A stretch of 64,000 nt of DNA from Protopterus annectens (GCF_019279795.1 NC_056745.1:508897716-508961715), one strand, 5' to 3'; positions 43,016-54,501 are shown, counted from the first letter of the stretch. Numbers and translations: made by a program. Notes: generated by a model not told the origin, from the sequence alone.

Positions 43016-45127
43016 AAAACTTCTCTAAAGCAAATTTCACACTCCTCAAAACTGAGGTGGAATCCTTCAAAGCCTCCGGGCCTGTGGAAAATACGGCCCA
43101 GACCACAGAATCCTTTATAAACGCATTCTATGAACACCTTCAGGAATGCATGGATCATGCGATCCCAAATAAAACCAAGTCCCAATCCTCCAAAGGCAGA
43201 CGTCCTGTCTGGTGGACCCCAGCCATAAACAAACTATACAATAGGAGGAGGAAGCTACTAAATGAGAGAGCAAAATCCCAAAAAGGGAAGGCATCACTGA
43301 TCAGTATTAGCAAAAAACTACGGTCACACACAAAATTGTCCAAGGCCAGCTTCGAGAGAAAAATTGCACAGGACACTAAAGATAATCACAAGGCTTTCTT
43401 TAGTTATGTTAGGAACCTGGGTGGTAATTCCCAGATATGCTCAGAATTAGTCCAAAATGACAAAAAATACACCGAACCCACAGACATTGCCAACATCCTA
43501 GCTGACAGGTTCAGCGCAACCCCCCCCCCCCACCAAAAGGGCAAATATCTATCTCAGCAGAGTGCTGCCCCCCTGACATCTCAGATGCTCAGGTAAGAGC
43601 CACCCTCTCCAAAGCAAAAAACACAGCATCAATGGGACCAGATGGTGTCCCGGCTGCGCCTACATGAACTCCAAGAAGAGCTAAACCCAAACATAAAACT
43701 ACTGTTCAATCTCAGCCTTACTACAGGATATGTGCCCAAAGAGTGGCGTACAGCAACAGTGGTCCCTCTCCATAAAGGTGGTGCCTCAACGGATCCTGGA
43801 AACTATTCCCCCATAAGCCTGACTAGCTTGGTCTGCAAAGCTATGGAAAGGATCATCATGGACCTCATAAATAAAGATATTGGGGACCTACAAACACTGG
43901 ATCCTACCCAGTTCGGCTTTGTTAAGGGCAGATCCTGTCTCTTAAACCTGGTTGATTTCTTTGAAACAGTCACCAAGGCCATTGACGAGGGGAAGGTGGT
44001 CCACACAGCCTACCTGGACTTCGCAAAAGCCTTCGATACAATACCCCACTGGCATTATAGATAAGCTCACCAGCTTAAATATAAACCCCTATGTCACTAG
44101 ATGGATTGCAAACTGGCTCAAGGACAGAACCCACATGGTTAGAATTGCTGGAGCCATGTCAGACTCCAAACCAGTTACAAGTGGTGTCCCACAAGGCTCA
44201 GTCCTGGGACCTCTCTTGTTCGGTATATATTTCTCGGAGGTACAGGCCAACACGGAAGGACTGCGGCTGACCAAGTTCGCAGATGACTGCAAACTGGGCG
44301 CCATAATCGACTCTCCAGCTGACACAAGCATCCTCCAAAAGGGCCTCATAGAAACAGACAACTGGTGCCAGAGCCATGGCCTCAAGCTAAATGCCATAAA
44401 GTGTATAGTCATCCCCTTTGGCAAAAACAAAGTGCCCACAAATTACCACATAGGTGGCAATCCATTAAGTACAGAAGTAGTAATTAGGGACCTGGGGACC
44501 CAAGTTGATAGCAATCTCTCATTTGACAACCACGTGGCCAAAGTGGTTAGAAAAACATTTTATATAGCCCACCTAATCATGAAGGGATTCACATCTAGAT
44601 CAGGGGAGGTCATCGTGCCTCTTTACTCATCCCTCATCAGGCCCATAATTGAGTACAATGCCCCTTTTGGAATGTACATTACCAGACACCTGCAGCAACT
44701 GGAAAGACCCCAAAAGTACCTCACCAAGAGGATCAAAGGACTCAAACAGATGCCATATGCTGCCGGGTTAAAGAAACTTCAGCTCTACTCAGTGGCATAC
44801 CGCCTGTTCAGAGGCAATCTGTGCCTGACGTATAAAGCCATGTCCAACCCGGAATTAATGGACATGCTGCACCTCAGAAAATCCAAATCCCATCGAGCTA
44901 CGCGCTCGAGAGACTTGAACCTCAGCACTGAAATAAATAGGACATGCTGGAGGGACAGATTCATAACCCAGAGGCTCCCTTCACTCTGGAATAAAATCCC
45001 AGTCCAGGTTAGGCAGAGTCCCTCATTGACTCTCTTCAAGAGGAATCTTGATGAGTGGATGGGAGATTGTAGGTTTACCCCGGGTATCACTTCTGTGTCA
45101 CTGTTAGACAGAGGCACAGTATACTAA
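43012..45127 (+). pseudogene. CR1-like reverse transcriptase, frameshifted
   Basis: The linker 43,012-43,596 (PVWWTPAINKLYNRRRKL) is followed by a 12-C run at 43,520-43,531. The RT has WRTATVVPLHKGGASTDPGN, ISLTSLVCKAMERIIMDLIN and YLDFAKAFDTIPH (43,642-44,050). A frame change then leads to the block 43,952-45,127: TSGVPQGSVLGPLLFGIYFS, KFADDCKLGAII (catalytic Asp pair intact) and a C-terminal LPSLWNKIPVQVRQSPSLTL. The stop is at 45,127. Confidence 0.87.
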
Positions 45128-45235
45128 CCTCGAAAAAGGGCATAGCAAAATAAATTTAAAATGGGTGGCGAAAGCCAAACACATTCTGGCTAGGCTTATA
45201 AATGCCCTAGGGCAGATAGCCTAGTATGAACCTAT

Positions 45236-45540
45236 GAACAGTTTTGTTTTTTTTTCCATAATATAGTACTTTTGTACTGGCTTGCTCTTGCTTATTTTTA
45301 TTTCTAATTTTTAAAGAAGGCAGAAAAACTGGCAGCTGGCCTGCTAAAATGTACCTCTGGTCTTTATCAGAGTGCTTTAATGGATAAAGAATAAATGTAG
45401 GAGATGCATTCAAAAAGCCTTCTAAACACAGCATCTTTATATACTTTTTGTTGCTTACCTTTGGAAAAGGCATCAAAAATCTAATCATGTAGTCTATTTT
45501 TTTCAGAACTGTATAGATATAACCTCAAATTTCTATGCAC
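45236..45540. other. No recognisable feature
   Basis: AT-rich spacer between the CR1-like LINE and a decayed DIRS. Confidence 0.5.
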
Positions 45541-46451
45541 ATCCTAGACGAAGATATTCACCTCTGTTAGAAAAGGAGAGAGAAAAAAAAAAGGTAAGTG
45601 GAGGAATTGGTTTGGAGCAGAATCGGAGTCCACCTTAGGGAGAAAAGATGGGTATGTGTAGAAGATAACACTGTCTTTATGGAAGGTTAATATTAAGAGG
45701 GGGTTGCAGGATAAGGCTAGAAGCTCAAAATAGTTTAATGACAAGTATAAGACTTGCAGAATGGGCAGTCTCAAAAGGAGTCATAGTTAACTTTTCCTAA
45801 GGTAGCATGGGATCGTCTTGAAAAGGCTGAAAGAAGAAAGTATAGAGGAAAGTATCATTAAGAAGGCTCTGTACAGTCTGAAGACTGAAAAGTTGACTTC
45901 CTTGTGAAAATAGGAGATGGCTGCCAAATTAACTTATCATTGAAAAACAAACTGCATCAAATGGGGGTAGGAAGAAAATGATGGGATCTGAGAAGGGGTC
46001 TAACCCACTTTGAGAGGGCCACTAGGAAAGTTTTTGTTTTGTACAGCTTGTGTGTATCCACATTTAGGATGTTGTGAGAATCTAGACCACATCTGTAGGT
46101 TACATAGGGTCCCTGGCAATTAATGGAGTTTGACAAAATGTATGGTTAGTCAAAGGGATGTGATGCCCAGGTGAGGCCTGCCAGATGGATGGCAGAGGAA
46201 ATGTATATACAAGGGGACAGTGTGAGAGGATACTATTTCACGTGAGGCCACAAGCAAGGGCAGTTGCCAGGTAGGGAAGTGGCAATGAGAATGGCTGTTG
46301 CTTTCCACAAATTTGTTTTGATGAATTTCATCACTAGAGAGGACAGGAAAGGATAAAGTAGACCTGGAAGCTACAGGAGGACCAGAAATTCTCTCAGGGT
46401 CTAATCTTGACTGGGAACAAGGAAAACGTTGCTTAGGCCTTTGGTGTTAGC
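45541..46451 (-). pseudogene. DIRS-E tyrosine recombinase remnant
   Basis: The minus frame 45,774-45,544 contains YPSFLPKVDSDSAPNQFLHL, clearly related to NPSFLPKVASESNINQMINL in the DIRS-C YR. The rest (45,880-46,451) aligns by sequence feel with the YR N-terminus and the methyltransferase-like domain but is full of stops. Confidence 0.6.
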
Positions 46452-46466
46452 CATGGATGCAAAAAG

Positions 46467-47058
46467 AGTCAGAAAAAAGGGAGCGCTACACCATAGCCGT
46501 AAAAACAACTAAGAACTTTAATAACAAAATAAAACAAAAACAGGATAAGCGCTTTCAGCGTGTGCTTTCTTCAGATCATGCTGGCAAATGCTAAAATCAA
46601 CCTATTTAAAAACATCCCAGCAAATAATTAGAACAATTAAGCAAGCAATTCAGTCACAACCATCACATGGCCCCTTTAGATAACTGACTCAAACAAAAAA
46701 ACCCATTTCCAGCACAGACAAAAATATGTAAAATAAAAAACTACTTACATTTAAAGAACTTGTCAACTCAAAATAAAAATTTTGGTAAAAACAAAATGAA
46801 CACATTCAATACTCAAAAATGAAAATAACCCATGTTATAAAAAAAAAAAAAAAACTACTCTGAACTCAGTCTCACTAGTATTAACATACTAAACCCAAGA
46901 GCCACCCCCACTAATGACGTAAATCTCACTGAAGCTTCAATCTTAGAGACAAAGCACTCTAATAGCATAACTTACTAACAGAGCACCAGAAATACAGACT
47001 ATGCTATAGTGAATCTACATCAGAACTTATGAACCAGTCTTCGTTTTTTCAACATTCT
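46467..47058. repeat. PLE left inverted repeat
   Basis: Reverse complement of 48,905-49,495: gtcagaaaaaagggagcgct at left versus agtgctcccttttttctgac at right, and atggcccctttagataac versus gttatctaaaggggccat. The arms differ by scattered substitutions and small indels. Confidence 0.88.
46541..46582 (-). ncRNA. Hammerhead-ribozyme-like motif, left PLE repeat
   Basis: On the minus strand CATGAT-CTGAAGA is followed by A, AGC-acac-GCT, GAAA, GCGCTT and ATCCTG. The core is intact, stem II has three pairs, stem III is minimal, and stem I (CATGAT/ATCCTG) has one mismatch. Confidence 0.5.
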
Positions 47059-48120
47059 TTTCGCACGCAAAAATCGAGAAGAAAGATGTTGATATGATGA
47101 AATGAAGGCTAGATGATGTAATCTATGAGATGCATATGAACAGGAGTATAACCAAGGAACTCTAGGAGTTCTTTACAATTGAACACCCTGTTATACCTAC
47201 CATCAATGGACTGCCTAAAATCCACAAAGACTGTTCTAAACCACCAATGCGTCCTATAGTGGCAGGTCGTGGATGGTCAACAGAACCTCTTTCTATCTTC
47301 CTGGAAAGTGAGCTGAAAAAGCTTCTGTGACAATAAGAACATAGTCAAGGACACAACACAATTTCTACAGCATTTGTTCGAAGCCAGTCAACGTTCATGA
47401 TTTTTCCAATTTGTTACTTGTTACCATGGATGTTAACAGTCTTTTTACATCTATCCCGAACTCATATGGCGTTGAAGCGAAGTTGAAGAGACCTTTATAG
47501 AGAAAGGAAGTTGGACTTGTATGTTATTTGTAGCCTACTGGAAGTGGTATTAGAGAACATGTTTGTTTATGGTAACAACTACTATTGGCAGAGATGGGGG
47601 GGTAGCGATGGGTAGCCCCTGTGCCAATAGTTATGATAATCTTGTGCTAGCTCGGTGGGAGGAGGAGGTCTGGGCAGTGAATACCAATTTCCAATGGAAA
47701 AAGAATGTTATTCTTTATAACAGATTTGCGGATGACATCATGATCTTATGGGCTGGAAGAGAGGAAGAAGTCCTGGAATTTGTAGATTTCTTAACAGAGA
47801 TCACGATGTTCCTGAGATTTGATGTCCAAATGTCTAGAGAAGAGATGGAGCTATGGAGCTCCTGGATGTCAAGATCTTATTGGATCCCATTCAAGTGATC
47901 AATACAATGCTGTATCGAAAACCTATGTGGAGGAACCATATGGTACATTTTTCCAGTATGCAACCTAGGCACATTTTTCACAATGTGGTTGATAAATCAC
48001 TCATGTATCCAGATTAAGCACACAAGATGAGGTTTTCCTTGAAAAAAAAATAACAGACTGCTGCAAGGTTTTAAGGACCGTGGTTACAGGTCAGTCAGAG
48101 AAGACTTAACAGAAAGTATG
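47059..48120 (+). pseudogene. PLE reverse transcriptase, broken
   Basis: TPVIPTINGLPKIHKD-like coding near 47,185-47,230 leads to PPMRPIVAGRGWSTEPL (47,240-47,295). Then come MDVNSLFTSIP-like sequence near 47,426-47,460, GGVAMGSPCANSYDNLVLAR (47,595-47,655) and NRFADDIMILWAGREEEVLE (47,720-47,780), with the catalytic FADD intact. Frame changes occur at several points. Confidence 0.82.
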
Positions 48121-48419
48121 AGACAGTTGCGAGGGAATAAAGGTAGACCCTACTACTCCCAACATGCAGTCCATGGAAGGAGAAGTGGAAAGACTGACAA
48201 TGAAAGAACATCCACTAGCACAGAGGAAGGAATAGTGAGGGTCAGTATTACGTATAGTACTGATCATTCCACAGTTTGTGAAGCCATCAAGAAATTTTGG
48301 CCTATTTTGACATCTGAAAATAGGCTGAAAGAAATAGGTGCCACACCTTGTTTTACTTTAAAGAATAAGAAAAATCTAAAGAGGTGGCTATGTGGCAACA
48401 ACCAAGGTTAATCTATATT

Positions 48420-48820
48420 GTAACAAAGTGAAAATGATAGAGTCCAGACGTTTTGGCATGCAGAAATGTGGCTGTTGCAAAGTCTGTTCTGTTATTAATA
48501 CCAGCAATGTTTTTATTCATCCCTTAAACAGGTAGAAAATATCAGTTCCTTGGGAATGCCAGTTGTAAAGGTAAAAACATTTATATTGCTACCTGTAGTC
48601 TTTGCCCATGTTTTTATGTGGGCAAGATTAACAGGATGTTGAAAGAAAGGATTTCTAAGCACCACTCTGACATACGCAATAAAGTGGTCACCAATGCTTT
48701 GTATACTCATATTAGAGACAATGCTACTCATAACTTTAGGTTTATGGTGCTCTCAATGGTTAGGTTAACAATAAGGGAAGGTGATATAACAAACAGGACA
48801 GAAACAGAAGAATCTAAATA
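48420..48820 (+). pseudogene. PLE GIY-YIG endonuclease domain, broken
   Basis: The CGCCKVC cluster (near 48,467-48,490) is followed after a frame change by NIYIATCSLCPCFYVGKINR (48,573-48,632), LKERISKHHSDIRNKVV and HNFRFMVLSMVRLTIREGDI. IYIATC and FYVGK are the GIY and YIG elements; R-x-S-x-H matches the catalytic region. The stop is near 48,820. Confidence 0.82.
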
Positions 48821-48904
48821 GATAATGAATCTGAGAGCGGATTGCCCCCCCCCCCCCGGGGGGGGGGGCTTAATGGTATGGTTCCACTCAAACCGTTCTT
48901 GAAA

Positions 48905-49495
48905 GAACGAAGATTGGGTCATAAGTTCTGATGTAGATTCACTGTAGCATAGCCTGTATATCTGCTCCGTTAGTAAGTTATGCTATTAGAGTGGCTCGTC
49001 TCCAAGATTGAAGCTTCAGTGAGATTTACATCATCAATGGGTGGCTCCTGGGTTTAGTAAGTTAATACTAGTGAGACTGAGTTCAAAGTAGTTTTTTTAT
49101 AACATAGGTTATTTTTGTTTATTTTAGAGTATTGAATGTGTTATTCATTTTGTTTTTACCAAAATTTTTATTTTGAGTTGACAAGTTCTTCTTAAATCCA
49201 AGTATTTTTTTTATTTTATATCTTTTTGTCTTTGCTGGAAATGTTTTTTTTGTTTGAGTCTATGTTATCTAAAGGGGCCATGTGATGGTTGTGACTGAAC
49301 TGCTTGCTTAACTGTTCTAATTATTACTTAATTGGTTTGTTAGGATGTTTTTAAATAAGTTGACTTTAGCATTTGCCAGCAGGATCTGAAGGCGGCACAC
49401 ACAGAAAGCACTTATCCTGTTTTTGTTATTAAAGTTCTTAGTTGTTTTTATGTCTATGATGTAGTGCTCCCTTTTTTCTGACTCTTATTCTGAGG
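48905..49495. repeat. PLE right inverted repeat
   Basis: Complement of 46,467-47,058. It carries a hammerhead-like motif on the plus strand at 49,380-49,419: CAGGAT-CTGAAGG, a degraded stem II, GAAA, GCACTT-ATCCTG. Stem I here is perfect (six pairs). Confidence 0.85.
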
Positions 49496-49554
49496 TTTTG
49501 GAGCATTCTTCAGTGGTGTTCATTTTATTTTGCTATAGACATGGATGCAAAAAG

Positions 49555-50690
49555 GTCACAAAGTATTCCTTCTACTGCTGCAAAAAGCCCCAGCTACCAG
49601 CAACCACCTGTGAACCATCTGGGTACACCTGCTGAGCCTGTCCACTAGGCAGGTGACCTGGTTGGGTATGTACTTTGCAGTCAAAAAAATCCTGTGTAAA
49701 GATCATGCACTTCCGCACACTCACTGCATCACAGTACATAGGGTATGACCTGCTTGCTGAGGTACTACTCCATAGCCATGCTGTGTGGATAGGTATGACA
49801 TCTTAAAAAAAAGTCATCCTGGAATGTCTGCAACATTAGGAGAACCACATTCTTCATCATGGGGAAGACCACATTCCTTGAACTGTCTTGCCTTACACAA
49901 TGCCCCCTCCACCCCAGGGCAAAGGCATCTGGAGTAACTGTGGCTGAGGTAAGTGAAATGGCAGAGGGGTAGTAGCTGTCCAGTCCCCATAAGAGGCGTC
50001 GTGCATATGGATGTTATTCTAATGGGTTTGTTCACTTCAAGGTTCAGGGATCACAAAGTATGATGTGCCCTCTGTAGCATGGTCATAAAATGTCTGGCAC
50101 ATGACAGTAAGTATACTGTTGCTGCCATCAAAACCAGGATCTTGAGGACGTTGAAAGGTAGATGGATAAAGAACTAACAGTCCAACACAGATTTGAATGG
50201 GGAGACAGGCTAATTTGTGAAAGGTGTCCAGATTTCATCCTACAAACACCAAATTCAGAGTTGGCTTCAGATATGGATCCTTTCTTTTTAAGGAGATTTC
50301 TAAGGACGTGTGCAGTTGGAGCAAATAATTTCTCACTTGGGGGACTCCCTGGAGGCAGAAATGAGGAGCCAGTCAAAGGGAAATTTCAAAACTATTGCCA
50401 TGCATTTTGTGAACACAGTAGGGGTTGTGGTGAGACCAAATGGCAGGGTTCAAGCCTATTAATGGCCATCTCTGACCTGAACAGAAATCTACTGGACTCC
50501 TAACCAATTCTGATATGCAAGGATGGACTGCACCATGAAAACCAAGAATCAGATGTGTTTGACATACTGATTTAGACCATGGATATCTAGTGCGGGTTTG
50601 AGGTACTTTGTTTTCTTAGGGAAAAAATATCAATAAAGTCTGCATTCTCTCTGGTCCTGTGGAACATCTTGGATAGCTCTTTAAGACTTC
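49555..50690 (-). pseudogene. DIRS-E RT/RNase H remnant
   Basis: Around 50,380-50,460 the minus strand encodes LPFGLTTTP with VFTKCMA-like residues, the DIRS RT signature (LPFGLSTAPRVFTKCLA in A2). DASYGDW-like coding near 49,985-50,010 may be the RNase H TDAS block. Stops are frequent. Confidence 0.55.
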
Positions 50691-50929
50691 TGCTTTTGAC
50701 ATTTGAGCATCTAGAAAAAAACGGACTAAAACAACCTTTGGATGCTATCCTTCCTGACCCATTTGTCCTGTGTGATAGCTATCTACACAATCTGATGCAG
50801 GGAAAGAACATTCAACTACATCCAGAGTGGGAAAATGTGGCCATTTTGCTAGGGATTCTACTGCCTTCTTTGGCAGGGGCTATGGAAGGACTGGCTCTGC
50901 AGAACCCCTCGGTTTTTAGGGAGACATCC

Positions 50930-51646
50930 ATTAAAGAGTCTTCACGTCCTTTGTGGGAACTCCCATCATGAAACTGGTTGAAGGGCTCCCTCTAGGACTT
51001 TTTGAGCCATACGTTCTTAAGACCTTATTGGTTCCTTAAAAAAGATCTTTGGGAGCCATAAACTTGATTCCCACAGCAGCCAACATTTTGCCCTCTTTCT
51101 TCCATCTTTACCATTTCTTTCTCTTTGGGACTGAAAAAAAATGACCCACTGAAAGGAGTTTTTGTGAAGGACACTGTTAAGTTCTCTGCAAAGTTGCAGA
51201 GATGGAGTTAAACATGGCATCTTATAGTAATGTCTGTTTCCAACAGCTCTAGATGTTCTATCAACCACATTATGAACAAGTATCCGGAGAGGTTACAAAT
51301 ATTAAGCATGGCAGACCAACTCCAGTTATCTGCCAGTGTCAGTTGTCACCACCTGCTTTAATGAATCAAGGGTCTGCGCAAACCGGTCATGCTGAAATCT
51401 GTGTGCGTGTTCTGTTTGTTCAATTGGCAAAAGTCCCTAACGCAATGATCTGCTTCCCCATTCTGTCCATCCCTCTGGAATCCTTATGTGGAAAGTGTAA
51501 TCCAAGCTCTCATCTGAGGGCTCTATCGCTGCTGCTAAAACCATGGATTCAATAAAGGGACCCTTATTCCAATAAGACATGTGCTAAAGGACGATGAAGT
51601 ATCTTATCCAGTTTCTTTGGAATGAGCCCAGAGTTCTTGCCAAAAA
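50930..51646 (-). pseudogene. DIRS-E gag-like remnant
   Basis: The minus strand has FQSQRERNGKDGRKRAKCWL (near 51,080-51,145), and a segment near 51,530-51,575 that matches DIRS-C gag near 16,760-16,800 (gctgctaaaaccatgg versus gctgccaccaccatag). It ends where DIRS-D begins. Identification is by comparison with C only. Confidence 0.45.
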
Positions 51647-51870
51647 GTACAGTTGTGTACACTTACCATAAATGTAGATGTTAGAGTGTATTCACTGCTG
51701 CAGTTCTAACCAATGGGTTATCCGGCTCCCGGTAGCCCTTGATCGGCCAGAATACCAAAGGTAAGTAAAATATGACATCGGCTGTTGTTGGTTGTAAAGG
51801 ACATCCGATACAAAAGGAGGCAGCTGACGTCACTTCCTCAGTCTTTCTTGCCATAACAGTCAGAAGCCCC
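51647..51870. repeat. DIRS-D left ITR
   Basis: It has the same architecture as the A/B left ITR: gtacagttgtgtac (GTACA-N4-TGTAC), accataaatgtagatgtt, ctgctgcagt and gggttatcc. The TATA-like region is degraded (gatacaaaaggaggcag near 51,807). Its right partner is outside the window. Confidence 0.75.
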
Positions 51871-51972
51871 CAGAAAACAAGGCTTAAACCAAAAACCACT
51901 TTGGCAAATACCAAATTTAGTCTGTACCTTAGGAAAGAACAGGAGAGGACCAAAAGGGGAAGGAGGGAGGGA

Positions 51973-52080
51973 AACCAGGACTGCAACAGTGAATACAATC
52001 AACATCTACATTTATGGTAAGTGTACACAACTGTACTATGTTCGTGTTTCACTGCTGCAGTCCTAACCAATGGGTTGATT
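51973..52080. repeat. DIRS-D internal complementary region
   Basis: aacatctacatttatggtaa, gtgtacacaactgtactatg and ttcgtgtttcactgctgcag combine the complements of both element tips. Confidence 0.85.
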
Positions 52081-52118
52081 ACCAAAGCCCAGAGAAAAGG
52101 GAGGAGGAACCAACAGAA

Positions 52119-53110
52119 TCAAAGATTGGAAATAATGTCCTGCAGAACAGCAGTGGCAAACCCTGCCCTGGCTCTAGAAAACAAAGGCAAATTATAATGC
52201 TTTGTGAAAGTGTGAACAGAAGACCATGTGGCAACCTCCAAAATGTCTTTAGTAGGGACACCCCTTAAAAAGGCTTGCAGAAGTGGAAGCTGCTCTAGTT
52301 GAGTGGGTCCTAACCCCTTGAGGAGGAACCTTGCCATGAAAGGAATAACAAAAAGTAATACAATGTGCAATCCACTTAGAAATGGTTTGCTAAGGAATAG
52401 CCTTGCCCTGGGCTCCAGGGGCAAAACTGACCAATAACTGCTGATTTCCGAAGGTCTTTAGTCCTGTTCATGTAAAACTTGAGCTGTCTGTGCACATCAA
52501 GAGAATGTAGGATCCTTTCACCTCTATCTTGAGGATAAGGAAAGAAGGCAGGAAGGTGTATGAACTGATTTAAGAGTCAGGCTAGAAACCGCCTTAGGCA
52601 TAAAGGAGGGATTGGTTCTGAGAGAGACCCTATCTGCATGGAAAATAAGAAAAGACTCCACAGCCATCAAAGCTTGCAGCTCCGAAACCCTCCTTGCTGA
52701 AGTTATAGCCATGAGGAAGGCAGTCTTCCAAGACAGAAACTTTAAATCTGTAGTGACAGCTGGCTCAAAAGGAGGAACAGTTAGTTTTCTCTACAACAAA
52801 ATTAAGATCACAGGCTGGAGTAGGTGCCCTTCTGGGTGGTATTAAGTTGCAAGCACCTCTGAGAAACATTTTCGAGAATGAGAGAAAATGGGTTGTTCAA
52901 AAGAACAATGAGCAGAAATGGCTGGATCTTGATAGAGGAAAAGGAAAGACCATCCTGAAGCAAATCAGCCAGGTATTCCAGAATCAGAGGAAGGGTAGAC
53001 TGAGAGGAAGATTCCCCTCTAGCCTGCATCCAATGAGAGAACCTTTCCCATTTGCCAGCGTACGACTTCCTAGTGGTAGGCCTCCTGGCCTCCCTTCAGC
53101 ACGTCAACCA
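52119..53110 (-). pseudogene. DIRS-D tyrosine recombinase, broken
   Basis: A GLSFSSIKI-type N-terminal piece (near 52,930-52,960) is followed by AITSARRVSELQALMAVESF (52,712-52,650; first Arg) and FMPKAVSSLTLKS. After frame changes come FLRGVPTKDILEVATWSSVH and TFTKHYNLPLFS (52,330-52,180; Tyr). The H-x-x-R box is not readable in frame. It ends near 52,119. Confidence 0.8.
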
Positions 53111-53239
53111 CCTGCTGGGAAAGAGAAGAAAAGGATGGAGTCATACAATGAGCCATGCTGCCAAATGGAGACACTGAAGATGAGGATGTAGAATGTTTCC
53201 CCCTTCCTGAACCAAAAGATCTTGCTTCAGAGGAAGATG

Positions 53240-54136
53240 TCAAGGAGGAAATTGGGAGAGACTGCGAAGTAAAGGATACCACACTGCTGTCTGGGCCAGT
53301 CCGGAGCTATGAGAATAATCCTTGGTCATTTGTCCCTGATCTTCAATAATACTCTTGGAAGAAGAGGAGGGAAGGTGTAAATTGACAGCAGCGTCCAAGG
53401 GAAGGACAGAGCATCCACTCTCCAGGCTCTGCTGTGATGCTGTCTGGTGCAAAAAAAAAAGGAAGAAGATGGTTGTCTGGGGAGGAGAAAAGATCCACCT
53501 GAGGTGTCCCCGAACGTTGAATGATGGTGTAAGAGACTGCTCTGTTCAGCTGCCACTTGTGAGGATCCAGGGTTTGTCTGCTCAACTGGTCTGCCAAAAC
53601 ACTGAACCTTTCGGGAAATAATTGAGCTAGGAGATGCAGGCCCAGTGATTCTGCTATGGACCAAAGATTCATGCTCTGCCTGCACAGGGGGTAAGAATGA
53701 GTCCCTCCCTGCTTGTTGATGTACCACTGTGGTGTTGCCTGTTCTGACGAGCAGGGTCTCTGGAGAAAGAAGATGCTTGAAAGCTAGTAAGACCTACTGA
53801 ATTATCAACTCCTTTAGATTTATGTGTAGATGCATCTGCTGGGCATTCCGTCCCTGTATGCATCTGCCATCCAGGTGTGCCCCCCCAGGTGTAGTCCAAT
53901 GTGTCTGTGGTAAGAACTTAAGTGGCAGGAGGTGAGCGAAATGTAATGCCTTTGTTTTGTAGACAGGCTGTTGCCCACCATAGAAACTCTGTCTGCAGAC
54001 ATGGAAGCAGAGGAATTATCATATCCAGGTCCTGTGTGTGTTGACACCAAATGTTCTTGAGGTACCATTGCAATTTCCTCATATTCAGTCTTGCATATGG
54101 AATCATGAGAATGCAAGAGGCCAAGTAACCCAGAAA
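53240..54136 (-). pseudogene. DIRS-D RT C-terminus, RNase H and MT-like region, broken
   Basis: FLGYLASCILMIPYARLNMR and KLQWYLKNIWCQHTQ (54,130-54,035) are the RT end. MPSRCIYT-like and VHQQAGRDSFLPPVQ (53,727-53,680) mark RNase H, then MNLWSIAESLGLHLLAQLFP, LADQLSRQTLDPHKW and a SGTPQVDLFSSPDNH segment (53,672-53,460). The first segment joins in frame with LPARKNLQ-type coding at 59,672-59,700 if A3 is ignored. Confidence 0.8.
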
Positions 54137-54370
54137 GTACAGTTTTGTACCTACCATAAATGTAGATGTTAGAATGTACACCCTGCTGCAGTCATCACAC
54201 TTGGGTTATCCTGCCGTCAGGCGGTCCCGCAGTCGGCCGGAATTCCAAAGTCTTGGTCTGGCGTCAGTTGCTGTCGCTTCTTCCCTGACGTCAGTGCGCC
54301 AGGGGTATATATAATGCATCCAACGCCTTTTTCTTCAGTTTTTCTTGCCCCAGATGTCAGGTGCCCCCAA
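54137..54370. repeat. DIRS-A3 left ITR
   Basis: It pairs with 59,470-59,671. It contains a perfect TGACGTCA at 54,286-54,293 and ggggtatatataatgcatcc at 54,302-54,321, directed rightward, antisense to the genes. Confidence 0.9.
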
Positions 54371-54501
54371 AAAGGTGGTCAGTAAATAGTACCAATATAT
54401 GAAACTTTTTGCACAAACACAAAATCCCTCTAGCTATAAGCAAATACATCAGGAAGGTTTTGTAGAGATTTAGTCAGTTAGATCAGAGGGGATGGAGGGG
54501 G

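Larger units (their letters stand above)
41290..45235 (+). mobile_element. CR1-like LINE, nearly full length
   Basis: Plus-strand LINE with an ORF1 remnant (esterase type), an APE endonuclease and an RT with its C-terminal domain. The 3' end is near 45,235 after gaacctatgaac. The 5' limit is uncertain. The RT is largely open (43,012-45,127) with a few frame changes, so the copy is younger than the L2-like LINE at 21-36 kb. Confidence 0.82.
46467..49539 (+). mobile_element. Penelope-like element with long inverted repeats and 15-bp target duplication
   Basis: It is flanked by exact catggatgcaaaaag at 46,452-46,466 and 49,540-49,554. Inverted repeats of about 590 bp lie at 46,467-47,058 and 48,905-49,495. 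Between them are RT and GIY-YIG remnants on the plus strand. The right side has about 45 extra bases beyond the inverted repeat. Length is 3,073 bp. Confidence 0.87.
45541..51646 (-). mobile_element. DIRS-E: decayed C-like DIRS, split by a PLE and cut by DIRS-D
   Basis: Minus-strand remnants in DIRS order: gag-like (51,646-50,930), RT/RNase H (50,690-49,555), then YR (46,451-45,541). The PLE at 46,467-49,539 separates RT/RH from YR. No terminal repeats are recognisable. Similarity is to DIRS-C rather than to A/B: LPFGLTT occurs in both, and the gag-like block around 51,540 matches C near 16,770. Confidence 0.6.
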
